Positions 59,401 to 64,000 of a stretch of 64,000 nucleotides of DNA are shown in pieces. The notes under the pieces were generated by a model. The model was not told where the DNA came from. It did not search any database and saw nothing but the letters and a program-made list of their open reading frames with translations. How positions within the stretch are numbered: position 1 is the first letter of the stretch; each line of letters starts with the position of its first letter. Made by a program: the position numbers and the translations under genes. The DNA is taken from positions 1-64,000 of IMG/VR virus record IMGVR_UViG_3300009181_000042; one strand, given 5' to 3'. This DNA comes from a virus.

Positions 59401-60612
59401 CGACCCGGCTACTAGGTTGCCTGTGACATTGACATTGCTTACAGTGATGGCTGTGTTGACCACTAGTGCATTTACAGTGGTAGTGCCTGCACTCTGTATG
59501 GTGGTGTTGCTGTCTATGCCATTGAACACAGCAGCGCCTGTGCTGTTGATAGTAGCAGTGGTTATGTTGTTGTTGCTGACCAAGCTGCCAACTATGGCGC
59601 CGCCAGCACCCACATTCAGTGATGCAGTGCTGGTAGCTGTGTTTACATTCAGGCTGTTGACCTGAGTAGCACCGGTTGAGTTCAGCGTAGCAGTGGTTAT
59701 GTTGTTGTTGCTGACCAAGCTATCAACTATAGCGCCACCGGCGCCAACGTTCAGCGATGCAGTGCTAGTAGCTGTGTTTACATTTAGGCTGTGTACTTGA
59801 GCTAGGTCGGCTATGTTTAAGTTAGCGCCATAGATATTGGCGTTACTGATCAGCTGATTGACTGTAGTTAATCCTGCGCTTTGTATAGTTGTGTTGCTGC
59901 TTATGCTGTTGCCGAGTATGAACGTACCGGCCTGCACAAACGTGTTACTGATTACGCTGTTAACTACAAGATCTTGCGCTATTGCTAAGTTACTGAATGT
60001 AACAGTACCTCTGACAAACAAGTTGCCGTTTACGTCGAGATCGGTACCTATGTTACCCGATCCAGCAATTACCAAACTGTTTCCAGTAAACACATTTGCT
60101 GTGATCAGATCGGCGCCGGTGATACTACCGTTAATACCTGTTATCGAGATGTTGCTTGCAGCGAGCAAACCAAGAACATTGATGTTGCTGGTGTTCAATG
60201 CTAGATTAACGTTGTCCCAATAGAAATTAGCATAATCACCGCTGAAGCTATTACCGCTACCTGCGAATTGGACAGTACCAGGATACCCATAGCTGGTTCC
60301 TGCCCCAGTACCAAAGGCAGCAGTGGTCATGAACGTACCGTCAGGGAACTTTATACCACTGGTTGTTGTGGCAGTGTTGGTGATCTTGATGTTGCCCCAG
60401 ACATCTATCGGATACTGTGGGCCGTTAGTACCTATACCAACAGTTGTAAACGTACCTTGTCCGGCTGCGATATTAGCATTACTGCCATTAGGTAATAAAA
60501 AGCTGATGGTACCGTCAGCATTGGTAACACGGGGCCCTTGTTTGCCCAGGCTGAGATCACCTGATACGCCACTAAGCTTAAAGTCGAACGTTGGGTTATT
60601 TGGCAGCGACAT
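53452..60612 (-). CDS. Giant repetitive tail fibre protein (2386 aa)
   Basis: The protein is built almost wholly of short beta-type repeats, as in trimeric fibres: ALVVTGGVGIGGNLNVLGD-like units and the block SLNVNTATSTASLNVGAGGA, which occurs at least six times. Two larger domains with NDGYDRGIIMHYY and HAFMGWQNSTGRFVYLNN (or close variants) lie near residues 750-820 and 2000-2050. The N-terminus (PTFDFKLSGVSGDLSLG) is unlike the repeats and is likely the attachment end. A final domain (VMLIHDGTDVYLTEYGDIYT) may be the tip. GGAG and a late-type promoter precede the ATG. It probably binds the host. Confidence 0.82.
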   Translation of the reverse strand: MSLPNNPTFDFKLSGVSGDLSLGKQGPRVTNADGTISFLLPNGSNANIAAGQGTFTTVGIGTNGPQYPIDVWGNIKITNTATTTSGIKFPDGTFMTTAAFGTGAGTSYGYPGTVQFAGSGNSFSGDYANFYWDNVNLALNTSNINVLGLLAASNISITGINGSITGADLITANVFTGNSLVIAGSGNIGTDLDVNGNLFVRGTVTFSNLAIAQDLVVNSVISNTFVQAGTFILGNSISSNTTIQSAGLTTVNQLISNANIYGANLNIADLAQVHSLNVNTATSTASLNVGAGGAIVDSLVSNNNITTATLNSTGATQVNSLNVNTATSTASLNVGAGGAIVGSLVSNNNITTATINSTGAAVFNGIDSNTTIQSAGTTTVNALVVNTAITVSNVNVTGNLVAGSITSNTTIQSADTATVNSLISNANIYGANLNIAGLAQINSLNVNTATSTASLNVGAGGAIVGSLVSNNNITTASINSTGAAQVNSLNSNTNVVATNLQSTDTASVNALISNANIYGANLNIAGRGYINSLNVNADISTASLTVGDGGAVVGSLTSNTFVQANTQVTARTVVSNTTISAGSLISGSDFRSNGFVEGVTLKTSDLALVSSLQVNTAVVTSTLNVITNAIVQTITSNTTIQSAGTALFQTVNSNTSVTALGINAFNGISGNTITANVSTTTANLTVSGLATVTNNTESYSTSSGALVVTGGVGIGGNLNVLGDTLLDGNVRINGNLIVIGNTTIFNTNTISVLGPTIEVGSDSANNPPLTSNDGYDRGIIMHYYVTEDNHAFMGWQNSTGRFVYLNNVQPGVTNVFNPFESVSGFVYGAAQFGELYLSNSTVSINSSTGALVVTGGVGIGGNVNATGQIATTGAGRFGQDLLANQLNSNAAISAVGLISGGAVHANNEVSSTNISATNQISALLIAANTSITSAGITALNNMTGNILVGNIAVITPNVQATTLITGQDIVSNTNIYSATYGSSGKAVFASIDSNTTIQSAGTATLNALVVNTAIIVSNISVTGNLVAGAITSNTTIQSAGVTTVNSLVANNNIYGDTVNVNGLATVNSLISNNNITTASINSTGAAVFDSINSNTTIQAAGAVTVNSLLANANVTGANLNISGTAWQGNVYSNGIIQSAGLATVNQLISNANIYGANLNIAGETQVNSLNVNTATSTASLNVGAGGAVVGSLISNANIYGANLNIAGLAQVNSLNVNAATSTNSLNVGAGGAIVDSLVSNNNITTATINSTGAAVFNGIDSNTTIQSAGTTTVNALVVNTAITVSNVNVTGNLVAGSITSNTSIQSAGTATVNQLISNANIYSANLNIAGVSYTNSLNVNTATSTASLNVGAGGAIVGSLVSNTNITTATINSTGAAQVNSFVANTTIQGIGTATLNALVVNAAITANDVTVANDLVARTITSNVTIQANGTITGSSFESNGAINGQSLNIRNTVIAQDIFANATITASNLIVSNITEFNVIVSNTSVTAGTYINARQLIANVNVGIGTATVQYPLDIYGNIHIGNTASTTSGILFPDGTFQETAAFYTPSYGTQGTIQFAGAANTFSGNSGSLIWHTGNTTLGVSSVFINSNVQSTSPLNGALTVYGGVGIVGNLNITGNITLTGNVNQITGNSGVFYGDTYGFGALYGGIISGYVYQPNTVLQLSANVDDFAQLNLQNINPGTAASGDIVVTADNGNSTDTYINMGINSSTFAPGLVDRANDGYLYVAGNTVTGGGNLILGTLANNDIVFTQGGDSPGNEAARLVYGQGLVIGQTTPSISTATGALTVAGGVGIGGNLNVGGVFDVGGLATFSAITATGEIVTGSLTSNGTIQSAGIATVNDLISNTNITTVTFNSTGAAQASSLTVNTVISTDTITSSGAATFASISSNGTIQSGGTATVNELISNTNIFGATLNTSGAVVVDSLTSNTTIQSNGAAVFNNFTANTRSYITSGGIDVVGDSTISGNLTVTGNLTLSGNTTVINVQSLTIVDPVIELGIGTGGTPLVVDDGYDRGVLMDYYHNPAYNGETAGFNHAFMGYDNSTGRLIYVTNVAPGELNVSNEITLYPGIIYGGATFGNIWLGNAQSISTDTNSGGVVSLGGIGTDGNINVGGQLSNFTGNINIFGSNTATSSTTGALTVAGGVGVIGNLFVGGNIVVNNSAQFSYVIASNAITAASLFSNATIQASSDLFANTVTSNTTIQAGTSLLANTVTSNTTIQAGTSLLANTVTSNTTIQANSTITGSRIESNGAVNGASLNIRGFANVQVLQSNGYVSGNTWVIDGNAHTSTSTFQQVVDAWPAATFRTAHYMVQVTDTTNSYYQATQVMLIHDGTDVYLTEYGDIYTNQSLGLFQADIVSNMVELLFTPNTSATMIIKSVRTAIDT
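56723..56910 (-). repeat. Long direct repeat in fibre gene, copy B
   Basis: About 190 bases nearly identical to the stretch from 59402, lying 2679 bases away (exactly 893 codons), in the same frame. Confidence 0.8.
59402..59589 (-). repeat. Long direct repeat in fibre gene, copy A
   Basis: This is the counterpart of 56723-56910, with only a few base differences. Both encode the block VVNTAITVSNVNVTGNLVAG and its flanks. Confidence 0.8.
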
Positions 60613-60630
60613 CTGGTCTCCGGCTGAGTA

Positions 60631-60668
60631 TTAGGCCATTAGAGTTCCTAATATTTAGTTTGGCCTAA
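60631..60668. other. Inverted repeat TTAGGCCA/TGGCCTAA around the fibre promoter
   Basis: TTAGGCCA (60631-60638) and TGGCCTAA (60661-60668) are perfect inverted arms separated by 22 bases that contain the late-type box. There is no T-run, so it is not a typical terminator. It lies directly between two fibre genes. Confidence 0.6.
60651..60658 (-). promoter_or_regulatory. T4-late-like promoter box CTAAATAT for the giant fibre
   Basis: On the minus strand the box lies 38 bases before the ATG at 60612 and is followed by GGAGA. It is the same octamer as ahead of the gp25-like gene and the fibre-like gene at 15745. Confidence 0.6.
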
Positions 60669-60677
60669 CCAGCAAGA

Positions 60678-62891
60678 TTAACTGTAGTCCATGGTTATGC
60701 GATAAGCACCTTGTGTACTGGTTCCTACGCCAACAAATGCCTTGATTGCAGTGGTTGTTATCACTGGATAACTCAGTGATGTGGTGTAAGATCCCACAGT
60801 TGTAGTATCTATCAGCGTGTTGTCCATGAGCAAACCTGGTATGCTGTCAGTACCTATAGATATGTTGCTGGCTGAGTCGTTAAATGCTGTGGTTATCTGC
60901 ACATCTAAGAACACCACAGTCTTAGGTGCTGCCATGGTACCAACCATAACTGGACTTGTGCTAGTGTATGTGCCAGCAGCTAGGAAGTTATAGATCAGCG
61001 TGGTGCTGCCAACCGAGCTGTTACCAATGTTATGACCATCTGTGCTCAGTCCGATTGGTTGCCATATAGTAGGAACGAGTGCTGCTGCAATGTACGCTTG
61101 GTTATGACCGCTGCCGTCGTCGTATACATACACAATCGTGCCCTGCGTCACAGTCAGCGCATCACGGTCAGCAATGGTATTGACAAAATAACCAACTGCA
61201 ACACCTGTTGGCCCAGTCGGACCAGTCAGCTGGCTGATGCTGCTGATGCTCCAGGCTACGATATCAACAAGGTCGCCTGTTACGCTAGGCGCATTTAGCG
61301 TGATCACGTTTCCGTTATTAGCCAGATATTCACTAGGAGTAAGCTTAACACCGTTGACAAAGACTTCTACATAGGGCGGCGTGTATGCACACACAAACTG
61401 CGTTTGCCCATTGGTAGCCGCAAAATTATATTCTTGGAACGCACCAACGTTTGCAGGACCAGTGGGACCAGTAGCCCCGCTGCCTGTTGGGCCAGTAGCA
61501 CCTGTTGGATTGATACCTGCCAGCTGCCATGCTATGATGGTAACAGGATCCCCGCCAACTGCTGCGTTGTCTAGTACTACTGTAACGCCGTCTGTAGCCA
61601 CATACAGATCCGGAGTTAACAATATACCGTTATAATAAACGTCTATCCATCCTACGTAGTAGGCAGCTGGAAAAACCGTTTGGCCATTTGTGGCTACAAT
61701 GTCAAATCGAGCATACGCACCCAGTGCTGCGGGACCAGTAGGACCAATAGGCCCAGTTGAACCGCTTGTACCAGTTGGTCCGGTAGCACCTGTGTTCACT
61801 GCAGTGCCTGGGGTACCAGTTGGTCCAGTTGGACCGGTTGGACCAGTAAATCCTGTGCTGCTACCTATCACTTGCCAGTATGCATTGGTATCTGTTGGAT
61901 TGATACAGATGTATGCCACATGTGTGGTGATGTTGATCCATATACTGCCAAATCCATACCCAATGGTCTCATCGTCATTGACAGTTGGCGGATTAAGTGC
62001 AGTGTAGTTGTTTAGAGGTCCAACATAACCAACCTGTGCAAGCTTTACTGCGCTAGCATCGTCAATCTTGATATAGACCGGCATAGCAAGATTGTTGGGT
62101 CTGACAGTTGTTAGCCCGCCAGGGACAGTGGTGCTTAGATATAGTACATCACCGGGTAATCCCGGCAGGCCGCTGAGCCCGTACAGTATCTTGCCGCGCG
62201 GTTCCCAACTAAAATAATCATAACCAGGTATACCCAGCTGTCGTACTGTACCGATCACAGCAGTAGTTGTGTAACTATTTGCTATGGCTAGCTGATATGA
62301 TCCGTCGTTGCGTAGATATATGACATCGCCGACATCAAACCCGTACCCCGGTTGGAATATGGTTACCAGATTCTGTTTGAGGTTTCTTGACTCAAACTTG
62401 CTGATGACATCTTGCAGGAACCCTGGATAGGGTTGTATGAAGCTGTTGTACAGTGTTAGCGTGTGGAATACAGGAATACCGTCTTCGTCTATGGCAAATA
62501 TGAATCCCGGATCGCCAGTTGCTGCAACACCGTCTTGGCTAGAGAACTGTTCCCAACGGCCAGTGTCTTCGATAACACATTCGATGTAATCAGCTGTTGC
62601 TGTGGTTATCTGCACTATCTGGGTACATTTACCAGTAGCAGCCTCGCCGTACCACATGCCAACTTGTATGTCTAATCCGTCGTATATGTACAGCTGAGGT
62701 GTGCTAAAGCTGCTGTGATTCTGCTGTATGACCGTGGCAGTCATGGTCCAGCGATAGGGCTGCGGAGCAGGACCGCCTTGCCACCATTGATCTTCGCCAT
62801 ATACCGGACCTTCGTCGACTGGCCAATAGTCTAAGGGAGTTATGGTGATGTTGTCTACAAACAGCGTGAGGATTGGTAGGATGGATGCCAT
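60678..62891 (-). CDS. Collagen-like tail fibre protein (737 aa)
   Basis: The first 340 residues form a mixed domain (PVDEGPVYGEDQWWQGG, GQMWYGEA-like, GYDYFSWEPRGKILYG). From about residue 347, Gly-Pro-Thr collagen-like stretches (GPTGPTGPTGTPGT and others) alternate with three copies of a beta module: NGQTVFPAAYYVGWIDVYYN, then NGILLTPDLYV, and a DPVTIIAWQ-type end. Such alternation gives long trimeric fibres. The C-terminal part (LSYPVITTTAIKAFVGVGTS) may be the tip. GGAAG precedes the ATG at 62891, and the next fibre gene lies 13 bases upstream. Confidence 0.8.
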   Translation of the reverse strand: MASILPILTLFVDNITITPLDYWPVDEGPVYGEDQWWQGGPAPQPYRWTMTATVIQQNHSSFSTPQLYIYDGLDIQVGMWYGEAATGKCTQIVQITTATADYIECVIEDTGRWEQFSSQDGVAATGDPGFIFAIDEDGIPVFHTLTLYNSFIQPYPGFLQDVISKFESRNLKQNLVTIFQPGYGFDVGDVIYLRNDGSYQLAIANSYTTTAVIGTVRQLGIPGYDYFSWEPRGKILYGLSGLPGLPGDVLYLSTTVPGGLTTVRPNNLAMPVYIKIDDASAVKLAQVGYVGPLNNYTALNPPTVNDDETIGYGFGSIWINITTHVAYICINPTDTNAYWQVIGSSTGFTGPTGPTGPTGTPGTAVNTGATGPTGTSGSTGPIGPTGPAALGAYARFDIVATNGQTVFPAAYYVGWIDVYYNGILLTPDLYVATDGVTVVLDNAAVGGDPVTIIAWQLAGINPTGATGPTGSGATGPTGPANVGAFQEYNFAATNGQTQFVCAYTPPYVEVFVNGVKLTPSEYLANNGNVITLNAPSVTGDLVDIVAWSISSISQLTGPTGPTGVAVGYFVNTIADRDALTVTQGTIVYVYDDGSGHNQAYIAAALVPTIWQPIGLSTDGHNIGNSSVGSTTLIYNFLAAGTYTSTSPVMVGTMAAPKTVVFLDVQITTAFNDSASNISIGTDSIPGLLMDNTLIDTTTVGSYTTSLSYPVITTTAIKAFVGVGTSTQGAYRITMDYS

Positions 62892-62904
62892 GGTTATGCT
62901 TCCA

Positions 62905-64000
62905 TCATCCGGTGAATATCATGGTAACCCAGAGATATCCATTACCGCTAGTTGGTATACCAGTGTTACCAGGCGTCAGTGCAAACAAGCTGGTACTGTC
63001 AATAGTCAAGCTCAATGCGCTGTATGATCCGCCAGTTGCACCAGTTGGCACTGTTTGCCTATAAGCACCTGCTGGTTGGACCAACGGTCCACCCTGGCAG
63101 CTCACTATGCTAGGGTATTGGTTCAAGTTGTGATCAATGGTGATCTGTGTATCACTCAGTCTGGTTATCTGAGGTGCTGTTATGTTGACCAAGTTGTCCG
63201 CAAATGCAGTCGGTGCAATGATACCGCTGTTAAAGATCAATCTAAAGCTTATCAGGCTGGTTGCTGCTGGACCAGCTGAGCCAGTAGGACCACTTGGACC
63301 AGTAACGCCCTGTGTACCAGTCGGACCTGTTACTGCGCTGACAGGACCCGTTGGTCCAGAATTACCCGTGGGCCCTGTGCCACCAGTCGGGCCAATTGGC
63401 CCGCCACTAGGACCCGTAGGACCGGTAACAGTTGATAGATTGGCTATCTCCCAGGCTACAATGCTGACTGGGTCGCCGCCCAGCGCAGCGTTAGTTAATG
63501 TTACAGACGTGCCGTTGTCTGCGATATAATCGTTGGTTGGTACTAACAACAGCCCGTTGTAGTAGACATCAACAAATCCTGGTTCGTATGCAGCAGCAAA
63601 CACAGTCTGTCCGGGTGCTGCATACGTGTCGTATCGCATGAATGCACCACTAGCAGCCGGACCAGTGGGGCCTGCGTTGCCAGTTGGACCTGTGCTATTT
63701 GGTCCGGTTGGACCTGGCGGACCCGGCGGGCCTTGTGCACCACCAGTGTTGGTAGCCTGCGGTGCATTGCCGCCGCCGGCAATGGCACCATAATTCAGCA
63801 GTATCTGACTGACCTGACCAACGAAATATACATCAGTTGGCGGCGGTACGAGATACTTGCGATCTACAACAGCACGCACCCAAACATAGTTGCCACTAAA
63901 ATTGTAAGCGTAAATGCCAGTGTCACCGTTGGACGAATTAGGTGATCCGTTTAGTGGCCATTGATTTAATTCTGGATTATAACCAGTTGGCAGTGCAGGA
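62905..64000 (-). CDS. Collagen-like fibre protein, 5' end outside the window
   Basis: The reading frame stays open to the right edge; the region 63880-64000 reads GYNPELNQWPLNGSPNSS and GIYAYNFSGNYVWVRAV in frame. So the GTG at 63879 is not a real start, and the gene begins beyond the window. At least 364 codons are present. It contains two collagen-like stretches (GPPGPPGPTGPNSTGPTG, GPTGGTGPTGNSGPTGP) around the same beta module as in the neighbouring fibre (GQTVFAAAYEPGFVDVYYNG, then VSIVAWE). The C-terminal 100 residues have the strand ITIDHNLNQYPSI and likely form the tip or the joint to the next fibre. Confidence 0.8.
   Translation of the reverse strand, partial: PALPTGYNPELNQWPLNGSPNSSNGDTGIYAYNFSGNYVWVRAVVDRKYLVPPPTDVYFVGQVSQILLNYGAIAGGGNAPQATNTGGAQGPPGPPGPTGPNSTGPTGNAGPTGPAASGAFMRYDTYAAPGQTVFAAAYEPGFVDVYYNGLLLVPTNDYIADNGTSVTLTNAALGGDPVSIVAWEIANLSTVTGPTGPSGGPIGPTGGTGPTGNSGPTGPVSAVTGPTGTQGVTGPSGPTGSAGPAATSLISFRLIFNSGIIAPTAFADNLVNITAPQITRLSDTQITIDHNLNQYPSIVSCQGGPLVQPAGAYRQTVPTGATGGSYSALSLTIDSTSLFALTPGNTGIPTSGNGYLWVTMIFTG

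Noticed and set aside
53452-60612. Repeats in the fibre gene as a diversity-generating retroelement target
   Set aside because: No reverse transcriptase and no template/variable repeat pair with adenine-specific changes was seen; they are ordinary tandem duplications.
53548-60634. Many open frames on the plus strand opposite the giant fibre gene
   Set aside because: They are rich in Leu, Val, Pro and Thr because they mirror the repeat codons of the fibre; none has a ribosome binding site or known motif.
1-64000. tRNA genes, CRISPR arrays, integrase, insertion sequences
   Set aside because: I looked at the gaps between genes and saw no cloverleaf, no regularly spaced repeats, no terminal inverted repeats with transposase and no integrase.

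Overview
The window is part of a large T4-like myophage genome (Caudoviricetes). The support is a gp25/gp6 baseplate pair, very large tail and fibre proteins, a T4-type RNase H, phage-type thymidylate synthase and DHFR, promoters resembling T4 late promoters (TATAAATA/CTAAATA), and dense, overlapping genes. Several small proteins look like those I associate with marine and freshwater T4-like phages. The host cannot be named from the sequence. No tRNA gene, CRISPR array, integrase or insertion sequence was seen, and no stretch longer than 300 bases lacks a gene.

Layout. (1) 71-17584, plus strand: late structural genes. These are a gp25-like wedge protein, a gp6-like wedge protein, a giant 3687-residue tail/baseplate protein, a 46-residue protein and three further virion or fibre-like proteins. 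(2) 17645-27710, plus strand: one tightly coupled operon. It holds two GT-A-like glycosyltransferases, four tandem paralogues of a second glycosyltransferase-like family, a repeat protein fused to a methyltransferase-like domain, a 77-residue protein and two radical SAM proteins. (3) 27723-30781, plus strand: nucleotide metabolism (DHFR, ThyA) with small genes and a recent 178-bp tandem duplication, closed by a bidirectional terminator. (4) 30838-40664, mostly minus strand: small phage genes, a MoxR ATPase with a metallopeptidase/VWA partner, a (p)ppGpp-hydrolase-like HD protein and RNase H. Two isolated late-type genes encode small membrane proteins. (5) 40737-53395, minus strand: glycosyltransferase-like and methyltransferase genes plus a 7-deazaguanine DNA-modification set (FolE, QueD, QueE and a large DpdA-type transglycosylase). 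QueC is not in the window. (6) 53452-64000, minus strand: a 2386-residue repetitive fibre protein and two collagen-like fibre proteins; the last runs off the right edge.

How the parts work together. Two promoter classes can be read. Metabolic minus-strand genes have TTGnnn-N16/17-extended-minus-10 promoters (TG[TC]TATT[AG]T) that host RNA polymerase should use. Structural genes and the isolated membrane-protein genes have a CTAAATA/TATAAATA box. A few genes of each class start so close to the promoter that leaderless mRNAs are predicted. FolE, QueD and QueE would make a deazaguanine base that DpdA puts into phage DNA, probably against restriction. DHFR and ThyA supply dTMP. The glycosyltransferase, methyltransferase and radical SAM operon follows the structural genes directly and may decorate the virion, though its target is unknown. 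The most interesting parts are that operon and the deazaguanine set with its non-standard QueE and QueD metal-binding motifs.
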